Shown piece by piece: positions 18,590-28,181 of a stretch of DNA of 64,000 nucleotides. A program made the position numbers and the translations under genes. Within the stretch, counting starts at the first letter, position 1, and every line of letters begins with the position of its first letter. A model generated the notes under the pieces. The model did not search any database, was not told the origin of the DNA, and saw nothing but the letters and a program-made list of their open reading frames with translations. This stretch comes from Gemmatimonadota bacterium (GTDB lineage: Bacteria > Gemmatimonadota > Gemmatimonadetes > Palauibacterales > Palauibacteraceae), in assembly GCA_022820995.1 (NCBI GenBank), contig JAJEEM010000050.1, forward strand, positions 1 through 64,000, in the 5' to 3' direction.

Positions 18590-19999
18590 TCACGCTTGCG
18601 CGACCACGGGCGGCAAGCCGATCGGGCACGCGTGCCGGATGGCCGACGCTACGGCAAGCGCCCGGCCCTCGCCGCGGGGCGGCGCGACGACCTGCAACCC
18701 GACGGGGAGCCCGGCCGCATCCAGCCCGGCCGGGACGCAGGCGACCGGCAGACCCGGCATCGAGAGCAGGAAGGTGGGGGCGATCCAGTCCACATACGTC
18801 TTCATCGGCCGCCCCCCGACCGTCTCCGGATAGTTCTGCTCCGCCGGGAAGGGCGGGATCGCCATGCACGGCGTCAAGAGCGCGTCGTACCGCTCGAGGA
18901 GGACGAGCAGCTCTTCCCTCACCCGGCGGCGCACGTTCTCCGCCGCCCCGATCTCCGCCGGAGTCAGCGACAGTCCCGAGCGGAGGTTCGCCGACACGTT
19001 GGGGCCGAAGGCGTCGACCCGGTGCAGTTCGGCCTCGAAATGGGACACGAACCAGTGCCCGCGGAGGACGAGAAACGCGTCCCACGCCCAGGAGAGGTCG
19101 AGATCCACCTCGTCCACCCGCGCGCCCGCCGCCCGAAGCGACACGAGCGCCTCGCGGCAGGCCGCCTCCACGCCGCCGTCGATTCCGATCCGCGCGATGT
19201 CGCCGCACCAGGCCCAGCGGCTCCCGGCGAGTTCGGCGGCGTCCGCCTCCGGCCAGAGCGGGTCGGGTGCCGTGACCGGCGAGGCCGGATCGGGTCCCGA
19301 GATCGCCCGCAGCCCGAAGGCGACGTCCTCCGGATCTCGTGCCATCAGGCCGGTCGACTGCAGGTCGTCCCACAAGTAGGCGGCGGGCACCGTCGGGACG
19401 AGCCCCGGCGTGGGGCGAAGCCCCGCGATGCCGCAGAAGGAGGCGGGGATCCGCAGCGAGCCGCCGAGATCCGTGCCCTGCGCGAGTGAGATCATCCCCG
19501 TCGCGAGGGCGACCGCTCCGCCTCCTGTCGACCCACCCGCGCTGAGGGCGGGGTTCCACGGGTTCCGGGTCACGCCGAACACTTCGTTCCACGTGTTTCC
19601 GCCCGCGGCGAACTCCGGCGTGTTCGTCTTCCCGAGGATCACCGCGCCGGCCTCGCGCAGGCGACGCACGACGAGCGCATCCACCTCGGGCACGTGGTCC
19701 GCGAAGAGCGGCGAGCCGTACGTCGTGCGGAGGCCCGCCGTCTCGGTCACGTCCTTGATGCCGACGACGAGCCCCGCGAGGGTTCCCGGATCCGCGCCCG
19801 CCCGGAGGGAGGCGTCGACGGCGGCCGCCTCCGCCTCCGCCTCGGGGTTCAGCGTGACGACGGCGTTGAGTTCTTCGTTGTGCCGTTCGACGCGGGCGAG
19901 GCAGGCGCCGAGCAGCTCGGCCGCGGCCAGCTCCCCCGCACGGATGCGCCGGGCCTGCTCCCGCGCGGAGAGCAGCGCCGGATCGTGGTGTTCCATCAC
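18590..19999 (-). CDS. Amidase (amidase-signature family)
   Basis: VVGIKDVTET (Lys), GGSTGGGAVALATGMISLAQGTDLGGSLRIPASFCG Ser-cisSer-Lys signature. Confidence 0.93.
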   Translation of the reverse strand: MMEHHDPALLSAREQARRIRAGELAAAELLGACLARVERHNEELNAVVTLNPEAEAEAAAVDASLRAGADPGTLAGLVVGIKDVTETAGLRTTYGSPLFADHVPEVDALVVRRLREAGAVILGKTNTPEFAAGGNTWNEVFGVTRNPWNPALSAGGSTGGGAVALATGMISLAQGTDLGGSLRIPASFCGIAGLRPTPGLVPTVPAAYLWDDLQSTGLMARDPEDVAFGLRAISGPDPASPVTAPDPLWPEADAAELAGSRWAWCGDIARIGIDGGVEAACREALVSLRAAGARVDEVDLDLSWAWDAFLVLRGHWFVSHFEAELHRVDAFGPNVSANLRSGLSLTPAEIGAAENVRRRVREELLVLLERYDALLTPCMAIPPFPAEQNYPETVGGRPMKTYVDWIAPTFLLSMPGLPVACVPAGLDAAGLPVGLQVVAPPRGEGRALAVASAIRHACPIGLPPVVAQA

Positions 20000-20027
20000 G
20001 GCGGACGAAGCTCCCCGGCCCCCGCGT

Positions 20028-21188
20028 TTACGGCAGGAACATCTGGGCGATCGCCTCGCCGTACCGAGCCGAATCGAAGGGCAGCGCGTTCGTCTGAAGC
20101 GCCACGACGACTCCGTACTCGTCCCAGTTGCCGAGAAAGGATCGCGTCCCCTTCACCGTGCCGGTGTGGCTCGGATAGCGGCGCCCCGCCTGGTCCGTGC
20201 GGATGAACCAGGCCAGCGCCTGCTCGTGCGCGATCGGCTCGCCCAGTCCGTCCGCGGACGAGGGATCGATCTGACGGATTCCCGGCTCGAGTTGCGGCCG
20301 GTGCATCTCCGTCACCGTCTCGGGGCCGAGGAGCCGGCCGTCGTTGATCGCGATCGCGAAGCGGACGAGATCTTCCACGTTCGAGATGATCCCGCCGCCG
20401 GCGTACTTGTAGCTCGGGTCCTCCGGCGGGGCGTTGATGAAGCGGCCGGATTCACCCCGGACGTAGCCTCGGCCGCGGTGCTGCACGACCCGCGACGGGA
20501 CATCGAACTGGGTGGCGAACATCCCGGCCGGCTCCCACACGTAGCGCTTGAGGTACTCCTCGAAATCCATCCCCGACGCCGCCTCGACGACCCCGTGCTG
20601 CAGGTTGTGGGCGTGCGACGAGTACATCCACCCGGAGTCCGTGTCGTAGGCGAGGGGGTCGTCGCGCCACAGCTCCGTCGCCTCCTCGAAGGTGTCGTAA
20701 TGCCGCAGGCTGAGCAGGTCGTGCGGGCCGAACTCGACCCCGTTGTAGTGCCTTATGCCCGACGTGTGGATGAGGATGTGCCGCACCGTGATCGGGAATT
20801 CACGTTCCGGATACCACGGCATGTACGTCTGGAGCGTCGCGTCGAGGTCCACCTTCCCCTGCTCGACGAGCTGCATGAGGCCGACCACGGCCAGCACCTT
20901 CGACACGGATCCCGTGTTGTGGACCGTCCGGCCGGTGGCGGGAGTGCGATTGTCGAGTTCGGCGACGCCCACGCCCTCCGAGAAGACGATCTCGCCGTCC
21001 ACCGCCACCGCGACGGACAGCCCGGGAAGGTCGTTGTCGTGGCGGATCTGCTCCATGTAGTCGAGCAGCCCTTCCCGCGAATGGCTCTGGGCCGCCAGCG
21101 GGGCCGCGGCCTGCATGAGGAAGCAGAGGGTCAGTACGAGCGACAGCTGCGACAGTACGTTCGCCCGCGCACGGTTCGTGATCTTCAT
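20028..21188 (-). CDS. Serine hydrolase, class C beta-lactamase-like
   Basis: Signal peptide; SVSK (SxxK), YSSHAHN, SHTGTVKG. Confidence 0.9.
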   Translation of the reverse strand: MKITNRARANVLSQLSLVLTLCFLMQAAAPLAAQSHSREGLLDYMEQIRHDNDLPGLSVAVAVDGEIVFSEGVGVAELDNRTPATGRTVHNTGSVSKVLAVVGLMQLVEQGKVDLDATLQTYMPWYPEREFPITVRHILIHTSGIRHYNGVEFGPHDLLSLRHYDTFEEATELWRDDPLAYDTDSGWMYSSHAHNLQHGVVEAASGMDFEEYLKRYVWEPAGMFATQFDVPSRVVQHRGRGYVRGESGRFINAPPEDPSYKYAGGGIISNVEDLVRFAIAINDGRLLGPETVTEMHRPQLEPGIRQIDPSSADGLGEPIAHEQALAWFIRTDQAGRRYPSHTGTVKGTRSFLGNWDEYGVVVALQTNALPFDSARYGEAIAQMFLP

Positions 21189-21268
21189 CGTTCCACTTCT
21201 CCGTCTGAAGACTTCCTCGGGCGCTCATGTACGCCCGACGATCCAATCTCGACTGTTTCCCTGTGCCT

Positions 21269-22057
21269 CTATTCCTCGAGAAACGCCACCACGCGGCAGA
21301 AGGCGGCTTCCCCTCCCTTGAACTTCCAGGGGAAGCACCCGATGGTGAGCCGCCGGTTCTGCAGCTCCGGGGCGGCGATCCGTCCGCCGAGGTTCTCTAT
21401 GTGCATGCAGTTATGCGGGAAGAGCGCATTGTGCGTGAGCTGATAGTGCTCCTCCGGGAACAGTTCATCCACGGCCGCGGCGCCGCCGAACACCTTCTCC
21501 GCCATCGCCCGCACGCGGTCGCAGTGTCCGAAGGTGCCCTTCCCGAGGAATCTCCCGATCGGGAGGTTCATGGGATGATCCGTGGAGATCGCGTCCACGC
21601 CCCACACCTTGATCTTCCGGTCGATGAGCCACTGCACCATGTCGGGGTGCGCGCCGGGGTGGGTGTGCACGTAGCGCTCCTCGTTCGCCTCGGCGCCGAA
21701 CTGCGCGAAGCGCTCCCAGCCCGTGTGCAGGATCAGGAGGTCCCCATCGCGGATCTCCACCCGCGATTCGATCATCTCGGGCGTGTACGCGGCGAGATCG
21801 CTCATCTCGTCGCGCAGGTCGACGATCACGCCGTCCCCGTACAGCCACTCGAGGGGGATCTCGTCGATCGTCATCCCGTTGGTCACGAAGTGGCGGGGGG
21901 CGTCGAGGTGCGTGCCCATGTGGTTCGAGGTCTGGATGTACTGCGCGTTCACCCCGTGTTCGACCTTCCGCTTGATGTACTTCACTTCGAAGGGGGGATA
22001 GTAGGGCCAGAAGAAGCAGTCCTGATTGAGGGGCTGCGAGAGATCGTAGAGTTTCAT
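21269..22057 (-). CDS. Cyclase-family protein (kynurenine formamidase-like)
   Basis: HMGTHLDAPRHF metal-binding motif; DLLILHTGW. Confidence 0.87.
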   Translation of the reverse strand: MKLYDLSQPLNQDCFFWPYYPPFEVKYIKRKVEHGVNAQYIQTSNHMGTHLDAPRHFVTNGMTIDEIPLEWLYGDGVIVDLRDEMSDLAAYTPEMIESRVEIRDGDLLILHTGWERFAQFGAEANEERYVHTHPGAHPDMVQWLIDRKIKVWGVDAISTDHPMNLPIGRFLGKGTFGHCDRVRAMAEKVFGGAAAVDELFPEEHYQLTHNALFPHNCMHIENLGGRIAAPELQNRRLTIGCFPWKFKGGEAAFCRVVAFLEE

Positions 22058-22154
22058 GAGCGCTCGGCTCCACCGGGTTCGAGGTTGAGGTGTCGAGGAC
22101 TAACGGCCGTACGCTCCCCCATCCGGTCGGGGAACGCAATGGCCTCCGCCCCGG

Positions 22155-23723
22155 TCACGGCGGTGGGATGGGGATGTCGAAGAGCGCCTTTACGGCGGGC
22201 TTTTGCACCTTGCCCATCGCGTTGCGGGGCAGGTCGTCGACCAGGCGCCAGGCGCGAGGCACCTTGTAGCGGGCGAGCCGCTCCCGGACCCACGGATCCA
22301 GCCGCTCGGGGAGCGAGTCGGGTCGCGGCGCCGCGCCGGGCTCGGGGACGACCGCGGCGGCGATCCGTTCTCCCCAGTCTTCGTCGGGGATCCCGACCAC
22401 GGCGCAGTCCCTCACGGCCGGGTGCGTGCGCAGGAGTTCCTCGATCTCGACCGCCGAGATCTTGTAGCCGCCGCTCTTGAGGATGTCGACGGAGCGGCGC
22501 CCCAGCAGGCGGTAGTAGCCGTCCTCGAGGACCGCCTCATCTCCGGTCAGGAACCACCCGTCGACGAAGGCGGCCGCCGTCTCTTCGGGACGCCGCCAGT
22601 ATTCGGAGAACACCATGGGGCCGCGGATCCGGATTTCCCCCGATTCTCCGGGCTCGAACGCTTCCACGCCCTCCGCGAGCACGCGCCCGGTGGCCGGGCG
22701 CACGAGGCGCAGGCCGACGCCGGGGAGCGGCTGGCCCACGGTGCCCGCTCGCCGCTCGCCCTCGTAGGGATTCGAGAGCCCCATGCCGATCTCCGTCATG
22801 CCGTAGCGCTCGAGGAGCCGGTGCCCGGTGATCTCCTCCCACCGCTCGAACGCGCGCACGGGGAGGGCCGCCGAACCCGACACCATCAGCCGGAGCGCGC
22901 GGACGCCCCGCGACCATCGTTCGCGCGTGGAGCGGTCCGCCGCGTCCCAGGCGCGCAGGAGCTTCGCGTAGATGGTCGGCACGGCCATGAACACGCTGAT
23001 GTCGCCCGAGGCCAGGCGTTCCCAGGTGGACGCCGGATCGAAGGACCCGCCGAACTCCACCGTGGCCCCCGCATGGAGCGGACAGCAGAGGGCGTTGACG
23101 ATCCCGTGCGTGTGGTGGAGGGGGAGGACGTGGAGGATGCGGTCGTCGCGCTCCCACTTCCACGCGTCGAGCAGCGACCGGATGTGCGCCTCGATCTGGC
23201 CGTGCGTCGTCACGACGCCCTTGGGGCGTCCCGTCGTGCCGCTCGTGTAGAGGATCATCGCGGGTCGATCCAGTCCGACCGGTGGCAGCGGACCCGGGTC
23301 GGGGGCGTCGGACGCGGAGGCGCTCGCGTCCGGGTCGGATGCGTCGTGGAACGGGATGCCGCGCTCCCGCGCGGGGCCCTCGACGCGGCGTCCCGTTTCT
23401 CCGGCTCCGATGAGCGCGGCGCAGTCCGCGTCATCGATCACGTATTCGATCTCACGGGCGGGATGGTCCGGACAGAGGGGGACGGCGATCCCGCCGGCCC
23501 GCCAGATGGCCCACTGGGTGACGACGTACTCGAATCCCGGCTCCATGAGAAACCCCACCCGGGCCCCGTCGAGGTCGGCGGCACCGGCTCCGGCAAGGAG
23601 ACATCGGGCCCGCCGCCGCGATTCCGCTTCGAGTTCGCCGTACGTGCGGGACGCGCCGCCCGAGAGCACCGCCGTCCTCGCCGACCACTCGCGGGGCGGA
23701 TGAAAGAGACGCGGGACGGTCAT
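22155..23723 (-). CDS. AMP-dependent acyl-CoA synthetase/ligase (malonyl-CoA synthetase-like)
   Basis: ILYTSGTTGRPKGVVTTH, ERYGMTEIGMGLSNP, GWFLTGDEAVLEDGYYRLLGR, C-terminal MGKVQKPAVK. Confidence 0.92.
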   Translation of the reverse strand: MTVPRLFHPPREWSARTAVLSGGASRTYGELEAESRRRARCLLAGAGAADLDGARVGFLMEPGFEYVVTQWAIWRAGGIAVPLCPDHPAREIEYVIDDADCAALIGAGETGRRVEGPARERGIPFHDASDPDASASASDAPDPGPLPPVGLDRPAMILYTSGTTGRPKGVVTTHGQIEAHIRSLLDAWKWERDDRILHVLPLHHTHGIVNALCCPLHAGATVEFGGSFDPASTWERLASGDISVFMAVPTIYAKLLRAWDAADRSTRERWSRGVRALRLMVSGSAALPVRAFERWEEITGHRLLERYGMTEIGMGLSNPYEGERRAGTVGQPLPGVGLRLVRPATGRVLAEGVEAFEPGESGEIRIRGPMVFSEYWRRPEETAAAFVDGWFLTGDEAVLEDGYYRLLGRRSVDILKSGGYKISAVEIEELLRTHPAVRDCAVVGIPDEDWGERIAAAVVPEPGAAPRPDSLPERLDPWVRERLARYKVPRAWRLVDDLPRNAMGKVQKPAVKALFDIPIPPP

Positions 23724-23779
23724 CTCAACCGCATGCGTCGGTCACGGGTCCGAGTTGGCACCGCCGGGAAGGGTTCAGC

Positions 23780-24034
23780 CTACTTTGCGTGGGCTTCGTA
23801 GTACGCGCGGAGGATCGCATTGATCCTCGTCTGATATCCTCTGCCCTGTTCCTTCAACCACGCGAGAACATCGCTGTCGAGACGGATCGTGACCTGCTTC
23901 TTGCCGGGGGGAACCACGACCCGCGCCGTCGCGAAAAACGAGGCATCGACCTCCGGGATGTCCGAGTAATCGATGTCCTCATCCGTCATCCGGTCGATCC
24001 GCTTCAGATCGCTCTTCATACGCTTGTTGCTCAC
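23780..24034 (-). CDS. brnA: BrnA-family antitoxin
   Basis: TDEDIDYSDIPEVDASFFATARVVVPPGKKQVTIRLDSDVLAWLKEQGRGYQTRINAILRAYYEAHAK. Confidence 0.9.
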   Translation of the reverse strand: MSNKRMKSDLKRIDRMTDEDIDYSDIPEVDASFFATARVVVPPGKKQVTIRLDSDVLAWLKEQGRGYQTRINAILRAYYEAHAK

Positions 24035-24269
24035 GGCTATTCGCCTTTCTCATCGAGATGATCCGCGTGTTCCCGTTGCGTGTCGTGTGGGCGATGATCA
24101 CCAGCCGGCCCTCAAGGAAGCCGAATGTGATGTAGCGCTCCTCTCCGTAGTCGAAACGTGTGTCTTCAAGAGTCAGACACGATCCGGAAAACACCTTCGG
24201 CGCATCTTCGAAGCTGAGACCGTGCTTCAGCCAGTTCTCGTCGTTCTTCTTTCCATCCCATTCATACAA
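23979..24269 (-). CDS. brnT: BrnT-family toxin
   Basis: YEWDGKKNDENWLKHGLSFEDAPKVFSGSCLTLEDTRFDYGEERYITFGFLEGRLVIIAHTTR; TTG start; overlaps brnA by 56 nt. Confidence 0.92.
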   Translation of the reverse strand: MYEWDGKKNDENWLKHGLSFEDAPKVFSGSCLTLEDTRFDYGEERYITFGFLEGRLVIIAHTTRNGNTRIISMRKANSREQQAYEERSEADRPDDG

Positions 24270-24322
24270 TGCTCCCCCGCCCCTCCCATCCCCTTGTTAG
24301 ACGCAAACATATTTCCGCATAA

Positions 24323-24340
24323 TACCTACACTTGTAGGTA
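24323..24340. promoter_or_regulatory. Perfect inverted repeat upstream of brnTA, candidate BrnA operator
   Basis: TACCTACA-CT-TGTAGGTA (8-bp arms, 2-nt spacer), about 54 nt upstream of the brnT start. Confidence 0.6.
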
Positions 24341-24356
24341 CGTGGACGTTCCGATG

Positions 24357-25277
24357 TCAAGAATCAGCAGTCAGGCCGTGCTCAGCCGTGCGCGGGTGGT
24401 AAGCGCGCCATAGCACGCGTTCCGTGAGGACGCGGATCAGGTGGCGTCGGTATTCCTCGGTTGCGTGCATGTCGGCGGCGGGTTCGGCGGTCTCCGCGCA
24501 TGCGGCCGCGGCGGCTTCGATCGCTTCGGGCGTCGGCTTCTCGCCGACGAGCGTCTGCGCGGCCTCCCGCATCAGACATGGCGTGGAGCCCCCGTTCACG
24601 AGCGAGATGGCCGCGTCGTCGCAAACCCCGCTGGAGTTCAGCCGCACGCGCGCGGCCACGCCGGCGAGAGCGTAGTCGCCTCGGCGCCGGGCCACCTCCT
24701 CGAAGGCCGTCCCCTCCCGGGGGGCGGACGGCGGCACCTCGATCGCGGTCAGGAGTTCACCGGGCTCGAGCGCGGAGAAGAAGGGGCCGAGGAAGAAGTC
24801 GCCCAGGTCCAGCGTTCGCTCCACCCGGGAGCCGGACTCTCCGTCGCGCGCGCGGCGCGTGAGCCGGACCCGCGCCCCCAGCGTGAGGAGAACCGCGGGC
24901 AGTTCCGCGGCCGGATCGGCGTGGGCCACGGAGCCCCCCACGGTGCCCCGCGAACGAATCTGGGGGTGCGCGATGAAGCGCGCGGCCTCCGCGAGGAGCG
25001 GGATCCGCCGTCCGATGAACGGGTCGCGTTCGAGCGCCGAGAGCCGGGTCATCGCCCCCAGAAGCAGCCCTCCGTCCTCCGTTTCCTCGACCCGCGACAG
25101 CGCCTCGATCCCGTTCAAGTCCACGAGACGTTCCGGCTCCGCAAGACGGAAGTTCAGCATAGGGACGAAGCTCTGTCCCCCCGCGAGAGGTCGGGCCTCC
25201 ACCGAAATGTCCGCGAGCGCCTCCAGCGCTTCGTCGAGGGTGGCCGCAGCCACGTAGTCGAAGGGCGGCGGCTTCAC
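24357..25277 (-). CDS. FAD-binding medium subunit of xanthine/CO dehydrogenase-type Mo-hydroxylase
   Basis: FDYVAAATLDEALEAL, LAGGQSFVPMLNFRLAEPERLVDLNGI, RGTVGGSVAHADPAAELPAVLL. Confidence 0.93.
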   Translation of the reverse strand: MKPPPFDYVAAATLDEALEALADISVEARPLAGGQSFVPMLNFRLAEPERLVDLNGIEALSRVEETEDGGLLLGAMTRLSALERDPFIGRRIPLLAEAARFIAHPQIRSRGTVGGSVAHADPAAELPAVLLTLGARVRLTRRARDGESGSRVERTLDLGDFFLGPFFSALEPGELLTAIEVPPSAPREGTAFEEVARRRGDYALAGVAARVRLNSSGVCDDAAISLVNGGSTPCLMREAAQTLVGEKPTPEAIEAAAAACAETAEPAADMHATEEYRRHLIRVLTERVLWRAYHPRTAEHGLTADS

Positions 25278-27649
25278 GTCGTCTCTCCAGCCTGCGTCGA
25301 CGCTTCGCGGAGCTTCCGGAGAAGTTCGAACAGGCGGCCCGGGCTGCAGGGGATGTCGAGGATCTCCAGCCCGGGGGCGATGTCGGCCAGCGCATCCTCG
25401 ACGGCCTGCGCGAAGGCGGCCGCCACCGGGATCGCGCCGCCCTCCCCCACGCCCTTCGTCCCGAGAGGGTTCAGCGTCGAGGGCGTCTCCACGTGTGCGG
25501 TCTCGATCGGGGGGACGTCGGTCGAGGTCGGGAGAAGGTAGTCCATGAAGGAGGCGTTGCTCGTTCCGCCGAACTCGTCGAACACGAGTTCCTCGTAGAA
25601 GGCGTTCCCGATCCCCGCCGCGACGCCGCCGTGGATCTGGCCTTCGACGATCGTCGGGTTGATCACCGTCCCGCAGTCGTGCACGACGATGTAGCGCAGG
25701 ATCTCGACCATCGCCGTCTCGGGGTCCACGGCGACGACCAGGGCGTGCGTCCCGTTCGCCGTCGTCCCGTACGGCGGGCCGAAGTACGAAGTCGCCTCCA
25801 GCCCGGGCTCGGTGCCCGGCTCCACGGCTCCCCGCAGCGGGTTGGCGTTCACCGCGAGCGCGCCGAGATCGACGGATAGCTCCGGGGCGCCCCGCACGCG
25901 GGCGGCGCCATCGGCGAGTTCGAGGTCATCGGGGTCGACTTCGAGCGCCTCCGCGGCGTGTTTGAGGATCTTCTCGCGCACGGACAGCGCCGCGGCGTGG
26001 ATCGCGTTGCCGGCGACGACCGCGCCGCGGCTCGCGAAGGTGCCCGTCCCCCAGTGGAAGTCGCTCGTGTCGCCCGTCACCACCCGCACGTCGGACGGCG
26101 TGACCCCGACGGCGTCGGCCACGATCTGCGCGAAGGAGGTGAAGTGTCCCTGGCCCTGGGTCCCGACGCCGGTCGCGAGACGGACCGTGCCGCCGGGTTC
26201 CACCGTGATACGGGCCCCCTCGTAGGGGCCGATCCCCGTCCCCTCCACGTAGTTGACGACGCCGACGCCGACCGCCCGTCCGTCCGCCTGCGCCCGCTCG
26301 CGTTCCCGCGGGAACGTCTCGTGGCCGACGAGGCGGACGGCCTCCTCCAGCGACGCCTCGTAACTCCCGCTGTCGTAGCGGAGCGGGGCGAAGTCCTGGT
26401 ACATGATCTCGTGGTTGTACGGAAACTCGTCCGAGCGGATCACGTTGCGGCGGCGAATCTCGACCGGATCGAGGCCGAGGCCCCGGGCCGCGAGGTCGAG
26501 CAGTCGCTCCATGACGAACACGCCGTGCTGCCGGCCGGCGCCGCGCACGGGCGTCACAATCGGTTTGTTCGTGAAGGCCACCCGGAACTCGCTCTCGTAG
26601 TTCGGCACCCGGTAGGGCCCGAGAAGCGTGCACTGGGTGTTGATGGGGATCGTGAGACCGTAGGGGTCGTACGCACCGGAGTCGTGGATGAAGATGTCCC
26701 GCACCCCCAGGATCCGGCCCTCGCGCGTGACCGCGATCTCCGCCTCGTGCAGTTGTCCGCGCTCCTGGGTGGTGGCGAAGAAGTTCTCGTACCGGTCCTC
26801 GACCCACTTCACGGGCCGCCCCAGCTGGATCGAGGCCCAGGGGATGAGGATCTCCTCCGCGTAGAACATGATCTTCGGGCCGAAACCGCCGCCCACGAAC
26901 GGAGCGATGAACCGGACCTGCGACTCCGACAGGCCTAGGGCGGCGGCGACGACGTTGCGCACGGGAATGGGGGCCTGCGTCGTGTCCCACACCTGCAGCC
27001 GGTCGGCCCGCTCGTCCCACTCCGCCACGACGGCCCGGTTCTCGATCGCGCCGCCGATTCCCCGGTCGTAGGAGAAGCGGCGCTCCAGGACCAGGTCGGC
27101 CCGGGCGCGGGCGGCAGCGTAGTTCCCCTTCGTCTGCCGCACGTGTGCGGCGAGGTTCGACGGGAGGTCGTCGTGGATCCGCGGCGTGTCGTCATCGAGC
27201 GCACGCGCGAGATCCACGACGGGATCGAACGGTTCGATGTCCGCCTCCACGAGCTGGGCGGCGTCCTCGGCCACATAGCGGCTCTCCGCGACGATCATCG
27301 CCAGCGCCTCGCCCTGGTGGCGGATCCGGTCGCGGACGAGGGGGAGCGCCGTGCGGGCGTGGAACACCAGTCCCTCGAGCGGCGGCGGCGGCACGAGCAC
27401 CGCGCCGGGCCGGAGAAGCGGACCGAGGTCGGCGGCCGTGAAGACGGCGTGGACCCCGGCGTGCGCCCGCGCGCTCGCGACATCGAGCCCGCGGAGCCGC
27501 CCGGCCGGCAGGTCGCTGCGGACGAAGGCAACGTGCAGGGCACCCGGCGGTTCGACGTCCTCGACGAACTGCGCATGGCCGGTCAGCAGCCTCGCGTCCT
27601 CGTTGCGCGGCACGCGCGCCCCGATCCAGGTCCCGCCCGCCCGGCTCAT
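25274..27649 (-). CDS. Molybdopterin large subunit, xanthine/CO dehydrogenase family (form II-like)
   Basis: MSRAGGTWIGARVPRNEDARLLTG; FVGGGFGPK; VRGAGRQHGVFVMERLLD; GTKGVGEGGAIPVAAAFAQAVEDA. Start at 27649 inside the longer ORF. Confidence 0.93.
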   Translation of the reverse strand: MSRAGGTWIGARVPRNEDARLLTGHAQFVEDVEPPGALHVAFVRSDLPAGRLRGLDVASARAHAGVHAVFTAADLGPLLRPGAVLVPPPPLEGLVFHARTALPLVRDRIRHQGEALAMIVAESRYVAEDAAQLVEADIEPFDPVVDLARALDDDTPRIHDDLPSNLAAHVRQTKGNYAAARARADLVLERRFSYDRGIGGAIENRAVVAEWDERADRLQVWDTTQAPIPVRNVVAAALGLSESQVRFIAPFVGGGFGPKIMFYAEEILIPWASIQLGRPVKWVEDRYENFFATTQERGQLHEAEIAVTREGRILGVRDIFIHDSGAYDPYGLTIPINTQCTLLGPYRVPNYESEFRVAFTNKPIVTPVRGAGRQHGVFVMERLLDLAARGLGLDPVEIRRRNVIRSDEFPYNHEIMYQDFAPLRYDSGSYEASLEEAVRLVGHETFPRERERAQADGRAVGVGVVNYVEGTGIGPYEGARITVEPGGTVRLATGVGTQGQGHFTSFAQIVADAVGVTPSDVRVVTGDTSDFHWGTGTFASRGAVVAGNAIHAAALSVREKILKHAAEALEVDPDDLELADGAARVRGAPELSVDLGALAVNANPLRGAVEPGTEPGLEATSYFGPPYGTTANGTHALVVAVDPETAMVEILRYIVVHDCGTVINPTIVEGQIHGGVAAGIGNAFYEELVFDEFGGTSNASFMDYLLPTSTDVPPIETAHVETPSTLNPLGTKGVGEGGAIPVAAAFAQAVEDALADIAPGLEILDIPCSPGRLFELLRKLREASTQAGETT

Positions 27650-28176
27650 GCTTCGCCCTCTCCGTCGGGGGCGGACCCGCCCGCCGCGAGGCGCTCGGCG
27701 GCGAGCGCGACGCCCTCCACGATGTTGTGGTAGCCCGTGCAGCGGCACAGGTGCCCGGACACGGCTTCGCGTATCTCCTCCCGCGACGGCGCCGGGTTCT
27801 CGCGCAGGAACGCCTCCGCCGTCATCAGGATCCCCGGCGTGCAGAAGCCGCACTGCAGGCCGTGCGCCTCGTGCAGGGCCCTCTGGACCGGGTGCAGATC
27901 CTCGACGCCGATCGGCTCTCCCGGCTGCACCTCGGCCAGCCCCTCCACCGTCGTCACCTCGTGCCCGTCGATCTGCACCGCGAACATGAGGCAGGCCCGG
28001 ACCGGTTCCCCGTCCAGTTGCACGGTGCACGCCCCGCACACCCCGTGCTCACACCCCACGTGCGTCCCCGTGAGCCCGACCTCCGAGCGCAGGAAATCCG
28101 ACAGGAGCAGCCGCGGCTCCACCTCGCCGGACCACTCGATGCCGTTGATCCGGGCGGATATTCGTACGGAGGTCAA
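27646..28176 (-). CDS. [2Fe-2S] small subunit of xanthine/CO dehydrogenase-type Mo-hydroxylase
   Basis: GCEHGVCGACTVQLDG and CGFCTPGILMTAEAFL...GHLCRCTGYHNIVEGV; likely TTG start. Confidence 0.92.
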   Translation of the reverse strand: MTSVRISARINGIEWSGEVEPRLLLSDFLRSEVGLTGTHVGCEHGVCGACTVQLDGEPVRACLMFAVQIDGHEVTTVEGLAEVQPGEPIGVEDLHPVQRALHEAHGLQCGFCTPGILMTAEAFLRENPAPSREEIREAVSGHLCRCTGYHNIVEGVALAAERLAAGGSAPDGEGEA

Positions 28177-28181
28177 CGCCG

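Noticed and set aside
24323-24340. Rho-independent terminator for the Mo-hydroxylase operon
   Set aside because: Loop too short and no T-run on either side; operator function is more plausible.
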